Of a stretch of 64,000 nt of DNA, positions 34,080-42,523 are shown one piece after another (the first letter of the stretch is position 1; every line of letters begins with the position of its first letter). Origin of the DNA: Salegentibacter lacus (GTDB taxonomy: Bacteria > Bacteroidota > Bacteroidia > Flavobacteriales > Flavobacteriaceae); NCBI RefSeq assembly GCF_020164555.1, contig NZ_JAIQZB010000020.1, positions 1-64,000 on the forward strand. The letters are read 5' to 3'. Under the pieces are notes generated by a model. The model ran no database searches. It saw only the letters and a list, made by a program, of their open reading frames with translations, and was not told where the DNA came from. Made by a program: the position numbers and the translations under genes.

Positions 34080-34105
34080 GAATTAGGATTTTTAATCACT
34101 AATTC
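34080..34105 (-). terminator. Possible terminator of the GAF histidine kinase gene
   Basis: GAATTAG (34080-34086) pairs with CTAATTC (34099-34105), the arm overlapping the stop codon; on the minus strand the hairpin is followed by a T-rich stretch. AT-rich and short, so uncertain. Confidence 0.35.
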
Positions 34106-35292
34106 TCTAAAATCATTATCGGAATTTCGACTTGAATGACACCACCATCATCCTGCGGACTAATACTGAAATTACCAGAAAGGCTCTCTACGAGATATTG
34201 AACCATATTAAGTCCGAGTCCATGTCCCTTTTCACCCTGTGTTCCAGTAGTGGAGTGCGCGTTTCCGGTTACTATCTCTTCTATCTTTTCTGGTGAGAAT
34301 CCGGGTCCGGTATCCTCAACCTTAAATAATAACATTTTGTGATTATCGGCTACAGGCAATAGCGAGAGATGCATGGTTACAGCTCCTTCTTCGGGAGTAA
34401 ACTTTATAGCATTAGAAATCAAATTACCCCCAATTTGCAATAATTTTGAGCTGCTAAACATTTCGCCTGGGATTTCTTCAGTGATTGTCACCTTGAAATC
34501 AATATTTTTAATTCCGGCCTGCGGCATGTACAAGGCCTCTAAATTTTGTGCCAAGGCACTAAGCGAGGTTTGGAAGTTTTTATCAGCCTTTGAAGCTTTA
34601 CTCTCCTGAAGAATTTCTGAAGTTAATTTAAGTAAACTGGAGCTACTTTCTGCAATCAAACTAAAATACTCACTCATTGCTGTATCTTTAGTTTGTTCCT
34701 CTATGGCAATTTCACTCAAACCTAGAATTCCATGAACAGGACCACGAATATCATGTGCTAACTTATTCTTAACCTGCACTGCTTCATTAAAACTATGATG
34801 AATTTGTTTTTCAGCTTTTAATACCTCCAACTTTTCTACAATTTCCTTTGCAATAAGCTTTAGTATTTCCAATTTTTCTTCAGAAATAGGCATCGCTTTT
34901 CTATCCATAACACAGAGCGCACCAATAGCGTGATGCTGGCTTGTTTTTAAAGGAATACCAAAATAATACCTGAGTTTTAATTCTCCGTTTACATATACTT
35001 TTTTAAAAAATCGTTCGTCTCTTGAAAGATCTCTTACCTCAAAAAAATCTTCTTTTGTAATAGTATGCTTACAAACCGAATCTTCCTTGGGCATTTGATC
35101 TATCTCTACACCATAATTTGAAACTGTCCACTGTGTGTGGTGATCTAGTAGATTTACTAGCGATATTTCGGTACCGGTAACTTTTGCGGCGAGTTCAGAA
35201 AGGTTTTTAAAATTTTCTTTTAATTTATTATAGTCAAGATCAAATTCTGAAAGAGCAACAAGACGTTTAAATTCTGTATTTGGGGTTATCAT
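34099..35292 (-). CDS. GAF-domain sensor histidine kinase
   Basis: A 397-residue cytoplasmic kinase without membrane segments. A GAF domain occupies about residues 20-160 (VTGTEISLVNLLDHHTQW and YFGIPLKTSQHHAIGALCVMD). The HisKA helix has the phospho-acceptor in AHDIRGP (His about 180). The HATPase domain shows the N box GGNLISNAIKFTP, G1 EDTGPGF and G2 GHGLGLNMV. No response regulator is adjacent, so it is an orphan kinase. The GAF ligand is unknown; members of this type may sense redox state, light or small molecules. Confidence 0.92.
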   Translation of the reverse strand: MITPNTEFKRLVALSEFDLDYNKLKENFKNLSELAAKVTGTEISLVNLLDHHTQWTVSNYGVEIDQMPKEDSVCKHTITKEDFFEVRDLSRDERFFKKVYVNGELKLRYYFGIPLKTSQHHAIGALCVMDRKAMPISEEKLEILKLIAKEIVEKLEVLKAEKQIHHSFNEAVQVKNKLAHDIRGPVHGILGLSEIAIEEQTKDTAMSEYFSLIAESSSSLLKLTSEILQESKASKADKNFQTSLSALAQNLEALYMPQAGIKNIDFKVTITEEIPGEMFSSSKLLQIGGNLISNAIKFTPEEGAVTMHLSLLPVADNHKMLLFKVEDTGPGFSPEKIEEIVTGNAHSTTGTQGEKGHGLGLNMVQYLVESLSGNFSISPQDDGGVIQVEIPIMILEN

Positions 35293-35567
35293 TATGTAGG
35301 GCTGTACTGAGTTTATAGTGGCTGTGCCTGAGCAATACTATATACTTAATTTTGAGCAAATCTACAGGAAAACATCCTAATAACTAAGGATTTATCAATA
35401 AGAATTCAAGGCATTAAATTATCCCTATTGACGGGAGTTTAACCTGTAATAATTACTCCCGTAATATAAAATTATTTATCTGAAAAGGTAGAATATGTAT
35501 TTATGCCTGTTAGTGTTTTGTGAAACTATGCACTAAATTTTTTAAAAAGATCTATTTTTAACTTACT
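35293..35567. other. Intergenic region with an 8-bp inverted repeat
   Basis: The 275-base gap between the divergent kinase and antiporter genes contains a perfect inverted repeat, ACGGGAGT (35431-35438) and ACTCCCGT (35455-35462), with a 16-base spacer. This could be an operator dyad. A TAATTTTG box at 35347-35354 faces the antiporter but is more than 200 bases away. Otherwise nothing is recognised. Confidence 0.4.
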
Positions 35568-36839
35568 ATGAAAGAGCACTATTGGATCTTAGCAGGAATT
35601 GGGTTTACTACCCTAATTATGGCCTGGCTCCCTTCCATTTCGAAGAAAATAAAAGTTAGCGGTCCTATAATTCTTTTACTAATTGGTTTTCTATTAGTGG
35701 GATTGGATTTACCTATTGGATGGCCAGATCCATTATGGGACGATGAGGGGCTTATGTATTTTTCTGAAATGATCGTGATTATTTCCCTGATGGGTGCCGG
35801 CTTAAAAATTGGAAATAATTATAGCCTTAAGGCCTGGAAAAGACCTCTTTTATTAGTTTTTTTAACGATGCCGCTTTGTATGATTTCTGCTTATTTCCTG
35901 GGGAAAAATTTTCTTTACTTAAGTGTGCCCTCCTCGTTATTACTGGCAGCCGTTCTTGCTCCCACCGATCCCGTTTTAGCCTCTGAAACTCAACTCAACG
36001 ACCCTGAAAGAGAAAAGGAATACAAAGGAAAAATTAGGTTTGCACTTACCGGGGAAGCCGGTTTAAACGACGGCCTGGCGTTCCCATTTACCTATATGGC
36101 GGTCCTGGTGGCCCAAGCCGGAGGTTGGGCTGCTTTCGATTTTACCGATTGGATGCTGGATAAGTTTTTTTTGAAAATTATAATTGGAACAATCGCAGGT
36201 TTTGCGATTGGGAATGCTATCGGTTTTATTCTGGACAAAATACATAAACACACCGGCATTAAAACTTTTGATGGTTTCCTCGCTTTATCACTCACATTGT
36301 TTAGTTATGGTGCCGCAGAACTTTTACACGGATATGGATTTCTCGCGGTATTCTTTACCGCTTTAAGCCTACGGCATTACGAAAAAATTAGTGGAGATTA
36401 TAAAACTAAAATGCATGATTTTGTTCACGAAATAGAGCGCATCCTGCTTGTGGTTTGGATTATTCTCTTTGGTGGTTCCATTATTAATGGAATGTTAAAC
36501 CTAACCGATTGGCGCGGAATTACATTCGCTTTCGCCTTTGTTTTAATTATTAGACCCATTGCCGGATTAATTGGTATGATTGGAATAAAAGACAGTTTTA
36601 AAAATAAACTCGCCATTAGCTTCCTCGGAATTAAAGGGATTGGTTCTGTATTTTATCTTGCCTGGGCTTTTGTTCAATTTGAAGGATTTGAACATAAAAA
36701 TGAACTTTACTCGATTACTGCTTATATTATTTTAATATCTATAGTTGTTCACGGATTCACCGCACCTTCAATTATTGAATATTTTAAGAAGAAAACAGAA
36801 CAAAACGAAAACGAATCAGGAGATACCCCCAAGGAATAA
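35568..36839 (+). CDS. CPA1-type cation:proton antiporter
   Basis: A 423-residue integral membrane antiporter with about 12 helices that exchanges Na+ (or K+) for H+. The conserved TDPVLAS motif (about residues 137-143) and the paired AGLNDGLAFPF motif (about 164-174) are hallmarks of the NhaP/CPA1 group. The C-terminal tail is short and acidic. Cation choice cannot be read off the sequence. It overlaps the convergent lrgB-like gene by 24 bases at the 3' end. Confidence 0.92.
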   Translation: MKEHYWILAGIGFTTLIMAWLPSISKKIKVSGPIILLLIGFLLVGLDLPIGWPDPLWDDEGLMYFSEMIVIISLMGAGLKIGNNYSLKAWKRPLLLVFLTMPLCMISAYFLGKNFLYLSVPSSLLLAAVLAPTDPVLASETQLNDPEREKEYKGKIRFALTGEAGLNDGLAFPFTYMAVLVAQAGGWAAFDFTDWMLDKFFLKIIIGTIAGFAIGNAIGFILDKIHKHTGIKTFDGFLALSLTLFSYGAAELLHGYGFLAVFFTALSLRHYEKISGDYKTKMHDFVHEIERILLVVWIILFGGSIINGMLNLTDWRGITFAFAFVLIIRPIAGLIGMIGIKDSFKNKLAISFLGIKGIGSVFYLAWAFVQFEGFEHKNELYSITAYIILISIVVHGFTAPSIIEYFKKKTEQNENESGDTPKE

Positions 36840-37520
36840 CTGAAGCAAATATGGAGTAATAAGCGCAGTGATAATTCCGTTTACACACATTGCGAGTCCG
36901 CTGTAAACACCTGCTAGTTTGCTTTCTTCAAAAGCACGGGCCGTACCAATCCCATGTGCGGCTGTTCCTAAAGCGGTGCCAATGGCAATTTTGCTTTTAA
37001 TCCCTAATTTCTTTAGAATAAATGGCCCGAAAGCGTTTCCGAAAATTCCAACGGCGATTACAATTCCTGCAGTAATTTCAGGAATTCCACCGGTAAGTTT
37101 AGTGATTTCAATAGCAATAGGTGTAGTAACCGACTTTGCTGCTAGTGATTCAATAATAAATCCAGGAACTTTTAAGAGTAAAAGAAAAATAATAACGGTT
37201 AAAATCCCGGTAATTCCCCCTACAACTACCGAGAGCAGGAACACTTTTAAATTCTGTTTTACTTCTTCATATTTTTCATAGAAGAAAACGCCAAGCGCAA
37301 CCACCGATGGCCCCAGGAAAAAACTAATAAATTTTCCGCCGCGATTATAATCTTCAAATTCAATATTAAAAATCAATAAAAATGAAATAATAAATACAAT
37401 AGCTACCAGAACCGGATTCAGCAGCACATAGTTGAATTTCTTCCGAAGTTCACGGGCACCTGCAAAGGCGATAATACTTATAAAAACCCCAAATACCGGT
37501 AATTGAAAAAATTCCTGCAT
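36816..37520 (-). CDS. LrgB/CidB-family membrane protein
   Basis: A 234-residue integral membrane protein. The family motifs are KSVTTPIAIEI (about residues 129-139), a conserved glycine-rich GIVIAVGIFGNAFGP and GTALGTAAHGIGTARAFEE (about 182-200). LrgAB-type pairs affect murein hydrolase activity or act as pyruvate/glycolate transporters, depending on the organism. The start overlaps the stop of the lrgA-like gene by one base, and the 3' end overlaps the antiporter gene. Confidence 0.92.
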   Translation of the reverse strand: MQEFFQLPVFGVFISIIAFAGARELRKKFNYVLLNPVLVAIVFIISFLLIFNIEFEDYNRGGKFISFFLGPSVVALGVFFYEKYEEVKQNLKVFLLSVVVGGITGILTVIIFLLLLKVPGFIIESLAAKSVTTPIAIEITKLTGGIPEITAGIVIAVGIFGNAFGPFILKKLGIKSKIAIGTALGTAAHGIGTARAFEESKLAGVYSGLAMCVNGIITALITPYLLQLFLGGIS

Positions 37521-37852
37521 TACTTCCCGAATTTTTCAATAATTATTGCTGAAACATAAAGCGTAATGACGGTGCTGGCGATAACCGCTACTGAGATTGG
37601 CAGCCAGTAATCGGCAATTATTTCAAAATAAACCATTAAACCCACACCGTAGGGAATAAAGAACAAAACCAGGTATTTTATTAACTTATCTGAAGCCGGT
37701 TTTACATCCTCTAGCTTAACAATTTTAAGCCGTAGAGCCAGGAAAATAAGAAACATTCCCAGAATGTTTCCGGCAATTGGGATTTTAAAAAAATAGGTGA
37801 TTAACTCACCTATAAGTAAAAACCCAAAAATATAAGCTAAGGCTTTAAGCAT
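37520..37852 (-). CDS. LrgA/CidA-family membrane protein
   Basis: A 110-residue membrane protein with four helices and the family signature IPIAGNILGMFLIFLALRL (about residues 24-42) and FFIPYGVGLMVYFE. It is the partner of the LrgB-like protein, with a one-base overlap. Such holin-like pairs are linked to autolysis control or small organic acid transport. The creatininase-family gene ends 14 bases upstream. Confidence 0.92.
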   Translation of the reverse strand: MLKALAYIFGFLLIGELITYFFKIPIAGNILGMFLIFLALRLKIVKLEDVKPASDKLIKYLVLFFIPYGVGLMVYFEIIADYWLPISVAVIASTVITLYVSAIIIEKFGK

Positions 37853-37866
37853 TGCGTTTTTAGAAA

Positions 37867-38637
37867 TTAATGATACATATCTTTAAGATCGGCAGCGTGC
37901 AATTCTACAAAGAAATCTGCGATCATATCGGTGGCCTTTTCAAAGAAAACTTTTCCTTTTTCAGCAGTTGCAGCTTTAGGGTTTCCCACTCCGGTATCTT
38001 CGGTAACCTGTGTCCATTTCCGTTGCGCACTCGCCCAACCTTCTTTTAAAGCTTTAATCTTAAACGTTTTGGCTTTCCCATCTCCGGCTTCCCCAAGCGG
38101 CAACACCGACTCCGGTCTTAAATGCATCACAGCTGCGGTTTCAAGCTCCCCCGCGTGATCTCCGGGTTCTTCAAAATAAGGCTTGGCATCAGTAGTTTGC
38201 CACCAGTTTACCGAACAGGCAAAGATCTCTGGAAATTCAAGGCTTAATTCCCTAATCATCTGTTTAAAATTATTACCGCCGTGAGCGTTTAAAATTACCA
38301 GTTTGTTGATTTTATGTTTCTTTAAAACCTGTGCTACATCTTTTAAAATCGCATACTGAGTGCTTGGATTAAGGTTCATACAGAGCTTTACATCCATTTG
38401 ACCGGTATTAACTCCAAATGGAATTGTAGGTAAAATCACAGCCTTAGCATCTTTTCTCCAGGCTTTCCCTGCAGCGCTTATTGCAGCTTCTTCCGCAAGA
38501 ATATTATCGGTTGCATATGGCAAGTGATAATTATGAGCTTCGGTAGCTCCCCAGGGCAAAACCGCTATGCTAAAATCTTCATCTTGAATGTGCTTCCAAT
38601 TGGTTTCAGCCAGCACATAGGGTCTTATTTTTTCCAT
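37867..38637 (-). CDS. Creatininase-family amidohydrolase
   Basis: A 256-residue enzyme with the creatininase fold and two-metal site. Metal ligands fall in LPWGATEAHNYHLPY (about residues 27-41), LNAHGGNN (about 119-126) and DHAGELETA (about 155-163). The family includes creatininase and several small-ring amidases, so the substrate is open. It is the first gene of an operon with LrgA and LrgB, which suggests a link between a hydrolase product and the transporter pair. Confidence 0.9.
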   Translation of the reverse strand: MEKIRPYVLAETNWKHIQDEDFSIAVLPWGATEAHNYHLPYATDNILAEEAAISAAGKAWRKDAKAVILPTIPFGVNTGQMDVKLCMNLNPSTQYAILKDVAQVLKKHKINKLVILNAHGGNNFKQMIRELSLEFPEIFACSVNWWQTTDAKPYFEEPGDHAGELETAAVMHLRPESVLPLGEAGDGKAKTFKIKALKEGWASAQRKWTQVTEDTGVGNPKAATAEKGKVFFEKATDMIADFFVELHAADLKDMYH

Positions 38638-38733
38638 AAACTAAATTTCATTTAAAATTAGCAATTCTGTATCTTTTTGCAGGATTTAACGAGCAAAAAT
38701 TAAAGCCTACCTTTATAATCAAAATTAAACTTA

Positions 38734-39786
38734 ATGCTGGACTTTATAATTGTTGGCGGCGCTCAGGCTGGACTTTCGATGGCCTATTACCTTAATAAAA
38801 TGGGTAAGGAATATATTGTGGTAGACAAAGAGACGGAAGTTGGAGCTTCGTGGTTAAACCGATGGGATTCATTGAAGCTTTTTACACCTTCAGAATTTAA
38901 CAATTTACCCGGTATGAAATTCCCAGCAGAAAAAGGTTATTATCCCACCAAAGAGGATGTAGCCGATTATTTTAAAAAGTATGTTGCCGAATTTAATATC
39001 GAAGTTAGATTAAATACGCTGGTAGAACAAATTACTAAAGAGGAAGATTACTTTATACTAAAGCATCAAAACGGGGAAATAAAGTCCCAAAATGTAGTAA
39101 TTGCCACTGGACCATTTCATATTCCCTACACGCCTTCCTTTTCAAAAAAGATTTCAGAGGAAGTTTTCCAGATTCACAGTAACTATTATAAAAACCCGGG
39201 ACAATTGCAGGAAGGTCCTGCTATGGTTGTAGGTGCGGGAGATTCAGGATTCCAGATCCTGGATGAAGTTTCTCAAACAAATAGAACCACCTATTTTTCC
39301 GGTGCTACAGATGTGCGAGTACTTCCGCAGGAGATTTTAGGAAAAACATTGTGGTGGTGGTTCACTAAAATCGGTTTCCTAAGTTTTAGCCGAAAAACCT
39401 GGTTAGGTAAAAAGTTGAGTCAGTCAAAACAACCAATCATCGGAACTGATGTAAAGGGCATTCTGAAACGAAACAACGTAATTCCCGTGGGAAAAACCAA
39501 AAATGCTAAAGGTGAAATTATAGTTACTGAAAATCGAAAAATTGAAGACTTAAAAAATATCGTCTGGGCAACCGGCTACAGGCCCAATTTTAGCTGGATA
39601 GAAGGCCTGGAACTTACCAAAGACGGCTACCCCAAACATCATCAAGGCATAAGTAATATTGAAGGACTTTATTTTATAGGACTTCCCTGGTTGCATACTC
39701 GAGGTTCAGCTACTTTAGGCGGAATTAAAAAAGATGCTCAATATTTAGCCAATTATATTGTATTAGAGCAGAATAAGCCTGTATAG
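38734..39786 (+). CDS. Flavin-containing monooxygenase-like oxidoreductase
   Basis: A 350-residue FAD/NAD(P)-dependent enzyme. The FAD-binding GxGxxG-type motif is IVGGAQAGLSMAYYL (about residues 6-20) and the NADPH-binding one MVVGAGDSGFQIL (about 165-177). ATGYRPNF (about 279-286) is the family's C-terminal motif, preceded by IVW. This is the group of YUCCA-like or trimethylamine-type flavin monooxygenases and related disulfide oxidoreductases. Substrate unknown. It stands alone. Confidence 0.88.
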   Translation: MLDFIIVGGAQAGLSMAYYLNKMGKEYIVVDKETEVGASWLNRWDSLKLFTPSEFNNLPGMKFPAEKGYYPTKEDVADYFKKYVAEFNIEVRLNTLVEQITKEEDYFILKHQNGEIKSQNVVIATGPFHIPYTPSFSKKISEEVFQIHSNYYKNPGQLQEGPAMVVGAGDSGFQILDEVSQTNRTTYFSGATDVRVLPQEILGKTLWWWFTKIGFLSFSRKTWLGKKLSQSKQPIIGTDVKGILKRNNVIPVGKTKNAKGEIIVTENRKIEDLKNIVWATGYRPNFSWIEGLELTKDGYPKHHQGISNIEGLYFIGLPWLHTRGSATLGGIKKDAQYLANYIVLEQNKPV

Positions 39787-40026
39787 GCTAACCGTATTAT
39801 TCTCAAAAGTTCGTGAAGAATTGAAACTTTACATCGAGAAATTTTTACCTATCTAAACCTTTTTAATCAGTTTAATTAATATACTGAATTACTATAGGTC
39901 TGATCACAACAATCTTTATTAAGGTTCGTTATAAAAATATAAGCTGCTAATTCCTAAAAACATCTCTTTCTACTTAGGGGAGTGTTGGCAGGGTAGTTGT
40001 AATACTTAAACCTAAACCCTAAAAAA
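39787..40026. other. AT-rich intergenic region, nothing clear seen
   Basis: The 240-base gap before the acidic lipoprotein is AT-rich and has a TTAAACC.TAAACCCTAAAA stretch just before that ATG. No hairpin, full -7 box or ORF was seen. Confidence 0.4.
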
Positions 40027-40749
40027 ATGAAAAAATTATTTTCCAAATTACTCACAGTTACACTTTTGGCTGGTATTTCTGCCTGTAGTTCAGATAACTC
40101 TACAGAGCAACCAGAGCAGGAACAAACTACCCTATCGGTAAATTTTAATACCGTGACATCACCTTTTGACGTACAGGCAGAGAGATCCGCATCTAACAAA
40201 CAAGCTACAGGAGGTAACTTTGTGTTTAGCGATGGATTCATTACCATATCAGAACTGGAATATGAAGCGGAATCAGAAAATGATTTGGAAACGGTGGAAT
40301 TCGAACTTGAACAAGTTATAGTGATAGATTTTGCTACAGGAATTCCGACACCGGACATTAGAGCAATATCGATTCCTGCTGGAACTTATGAAGAAGTGGA
40401 AATAGAAGTAGAGCTATTTGATGAGACAGACGAACCCTCGGTTGTTTTAAATGGTACTTACACCTCCCCGGATGGAACCACTCACCTGGTTCGCTTTGAA
40501 TTTAATTCAGATGAAGAGTTTGAAGTAGAAAGGGAAGGAACCATAATTTTCACCGAAAATCAATCGGCCATTGCAGAAATCACTTTTGATCCATCATTCT
40601 GGTTTGCAGGAGTTACTGACGAGCACATGGAAAATGCCAATAAAAATATGGATGGCATAATACTGATAAGTGAAGATTCTAATACCGATATATTTGATAT
40701 CGTTGAAGAAGGCTTGGAATTGGCAACTGACCTAGAGATTGAAAACTAG
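40027..40749 (+). CDS. Acidic surface or periplasmic lipoprotein, unknown function
   Basis: A 240-residue protein with a lipoprotein signal peptide; the lipobox ends at Cys20 (GISAC). After a Ser/Glu-rich linker the mature protein is very acidic and predicted to be mainly beta strands, with DIRAISIPAGTYEEVEIEVEL (about residues 116-136) as a recognisable strand pair. SSDN after the Cys is a common flavobacterial lipoprotein start. I do not recognise the family. The gene is isolated and is followed by a strong terminator. Confidence 0.75.
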   Translation: MKKLFSKLLTVTLLAGISACSSDNSTEQPEQEQTTLSVNFNTVTSPFDVQAERSASNKQATGGNFVFSDGFITISELEYEAESENDLETVEFELEQVIVIDFATGIPTPDIRAISIPAGTYEEVEIEVELFDETDEPSVVLNGTYTSPDGTTHLVRFEFNSDEEFEVEREGTIIFTENQSAIAEITFDPSFWFAGVTDEHMENANKNMDGIILISEDSNTDIFDIVEEGLELATDLEIEN

Positions 40750-40810
40750 GCTTTCAGCAAGACTAATCTATCTTCAACTATAAGGTGTCAACAAACATTT
40801 ATAATACTAA

Positions 40811-40843
40811 GAGGCTGTCTAATCAGGCAGTCTCTTTTTTTTT
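40811..40843 (+). terminator. Intrinsic terminator of the acidic lipoprotein gene
   Basis: GAGGCTGTCT, AATC loop, AGGCAGTCTC with two G-U pairs, followed by nine T residues. A classic rho-independent structure. Confidence 0.85.
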
Positions 40844-40943
40844 AAGCAATAGAGAAACCTGGCATAGTAGAGTCATTGCTAATATTAAATGTTTCTATAG
40901 ATTGACTACAGATGCAACATAGGTTTTCAATAAAGCTTCGACC

Positions 40944-40979
40944 ATAAAAAATCCCTAAAGTAGGTGAACTTAGGGATTT
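40944..40979 (-). terminator. Terminator downstream of the tRNA-Val genes
   Basis: On the minus strand AAATCCCTAA pairs with TTAGGGATTT around a loop of about ten bases, and a TTTTTT run follows. It lies 12 bases after the end of the first tRNA-Val in minus-strand order. Confidence 0.75.
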
Positions 40980-40990
40980 GGGAGTAAAAG

Positions 40991-41065
40991 TGGGCGCGAA
41001 GGGATTCGAACCCCTGACCCCTTGGGTGTAAACCAAGTGCTCTGAACCAACTGAGCTACGCGCCC
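40991..41065 (-). tRNA. tRNA-Val (anticodon TAC), copy 1
   Basis: A 75-base cloverleaf on the minus strand. The acceptor stem GGGCGCG pairs with CGCGCCC, followed by discriminator A. The D stem is GCTC/GAGC, anticodon stem CTTGG/CCAAG with loop TTTACAC (anticodon TAC at 41028-41030), and T loop TTCGAAT. CCA is not encoded. It appears identical to the copy at 41162-41236. Confidence 0.97.
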
Positions 41066-41125
41066 CCAATTTCAATAAATTAACCTTCTAGTTTATAGAG
41101 AAAAGCTAAACCCTCTAAGCTAAAA

Positions 41126-41154
41126 AAAGGCTTCCTTTTATAGAAGCCTTTTGA
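41126..41154 (-). terminator. Hairpin with T run between the two tRNA-Val genes
   Basis: AAGGCTTC and GAAGCCTT form an 8-bp stem around CTTTTATA-type loop sequence; on the minus strand the hairpin is followed by a run of T. It would stop or attenuate transcription after tRNA copy 2 and before copy 1. Confidence 0.7.
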
Positions 41155-41161
41155 ATTTCTG

Positions 41162-41236
41162 TGGGCGCGAAGGGATTCGAACCCCTGACCCCTTGGGTGT
41201 AAACCAAGTGCTCTGAACCAACTGAGCTACGCGCCC
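41162..41236 (-). tRNA. tRNA-Val (anticodon TAC), copy 2
   Basis: Same 75-base cloverleaf as at 40991-41065, seemingly identical base for base, with acceptor stem GGGCGCG/CGCGCCC and TAC anticodon. CCA not encoded. A good Bacteroidetes promoter lies just upstream on the minus strand. Confidence 0.97.
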
Positions 41237-41254
41237 TATTCCTGAATGCGGATG

Positions 41255-41285
41255 CAAATATAGATTAGTTTTTAATCTACACCAA
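41255..41285 (-). promoter_or_regulatory. Promoter for the tRNA-Val pair
   Basis: Minus strand: TTG -33 element (41283-41285), 20-base spacer, TATATTTG -7 element (41255-41262). Both fit the Bacteroidetes consensus with standard spacing. It lies 18 bases upstream of tRNA copy 2. Confidence 0.65.
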
Positions 41286-41302
41286 GAAAAATTTCAAAAA
41301 AA

Positions 41303-42523
41303 TTAAATTATTTCTGCTACCGTAAAAGTGCTCCCCCCTACAAACACCAGGTCTTCATCCAAGGCCGCGTCTACTGCAGCATCGTAGGCTTCTGGAACTG
41401 AACTAAATAATCTACCTTCCAATTCAAATTCAGACGCTTTTTCTTGTAAAATTTCGGCCTCCAATCCTCGAGGAACATCTGGTTTTGAAAAATAATAAAT
41501 GGCTGTTTTAGGGAATAAAGGAAGAATTTTATTCAAATCTTTATCGTTCACCACGCCTAAGACAATGTGTAGATGCTGAAATTTCTCCTTTTTCAGTTGT
41601 TTGAAGACCAAAGTTAAACCTTCACTATTATGAGCGGTATCACAAATTACTTTAGGCTTTTCCTTTAAAATATCCCAGCGGCCCTGTAGCGAGGTATGCA
41701 GTTTTACGCTATTAAGTCCGTTTTTAAGACATTCTTCCGGAATTTCCCAGCCTTTTTCTCGCAAAACTTTCACCGTAGCAATTACACTTTTAATATTCCT
41801 ATTCTGGTAATCACCCTTTAGATCTGTGTGATATTTTGGAAGTTTTAAATCTTGTGCAAAGTAAATTTCCGAATTATGTTTTTGAACTTCTTCAGTAAAA
41901 ACCGCCGTAGTTTCTTTTTGTTTTTCACTTATTATTACCGGAATATTATCTTTTATAATTCCGGCTTTTTCACGCGCAATTTCGGGTAACGTATCTCCTA
42001 AAAATGCGGTGTGATCTAATCCTATATTGGTGATGACTGAAACTTCAGGAGTAATAATATTAGTAGAATCAAGACGACCGCCCAAGCCAACTTCAATTAT
42101 AGCGATATCTACATTTACCCTGGCAAAATGATCGAAAGCCATTCCCACGGTCATTTCAAAAAAAGAAAGTTCATTTTCCGTTAGAAAATCTTTGTGTTCT
42201 TTAATAAAACCTACTACAGATTTTTTAAGAATAAATTTTCCGTTGACTTTAATTCGCTCCCGAAAGTCTTTTAAATGCGGGGAAGTATATAACCCAACTT
42301 TGAAACCGGCTTCCTGTAAAACAGAAGCCAACATATGGCTGGTAGAACCTTTGCCATTGGTGCCGGCAATATGAACTGACTTAAACTTCTTATGCGGATT
42401 ACCTAAATGTTCTGCAAGTTTTATGGTGCGGGAAAGATCTTTTTTGAATGCCTGCGCACCTACTCTTTGGTACATAGGCAACTGCTGAAACATCCATTCA
42501 ACAGTTTTAGTATATGCCTCCAC
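41303..42523 (-). CDS. folC: Bifunctional folylpolyglutamate synthase / dihydrofolate synthase
   Basis: A 406-residue Mur-ligase-family enzyme that adds glutamate to dihydropteroate and folates. It shows the P-loop IAGTNGKGSTSHML (about residues 52-65), the SPHL motif that follows, IIEVGLGGRLDSTN (about 140-153) and ICDTAHNSEG in the C-terminal domain. The start is GTG at 42521-42523, abutting the stop of the tonB-like gene, so it is translated from the same transcript. Confidence 0.95.
   Translation of the reverse strand: MEAYTKTVEWMFQQLPMYQRVGAQAFKKDLSRTIKLAEHLGNPHKKFKSVHIAGTNGKGSTSHMLASVLQEAGFKVGLYTSPHLKDFRERIKVNGKFILKKSVVGFIKEHKDFLTENELSFFEMTVGMAFDHFARVNVDIAIIEVGLGGRLDSTNIITPEVSVITNIGLDHTAFLGDTLPEIAREKAGIIKDNIPVIISEKQKETTAVFTEEVQKHNSEIYFAQDLKLPKYHTDLKGDYQNRNIKSVIATVKVLREKGWEIPEECLKNGLNSVKLHTSLQGRWDILKEKPKVICDTAHNSEGLTLVFKQLKKEKFQHLHIVLGVVNDKDLNKILPLFPKTAIYYFSKPDVPRGLEAEILQEKASEFELEGRLFSSVPEAYDAAVDAALDEDLVFVGGSTFTVAEII

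Noticed and set aside
40842-41075. 77-residue minus-strand ORF
   Set aside because: It runs through tRNA-Val copy 1 and a terminator. The translated tRNA stretch (SSVGSEHLVYTQGVRGSNPFAP) is a well-known false ORF pattern, given here only by its positions and key residues in the tRNA.
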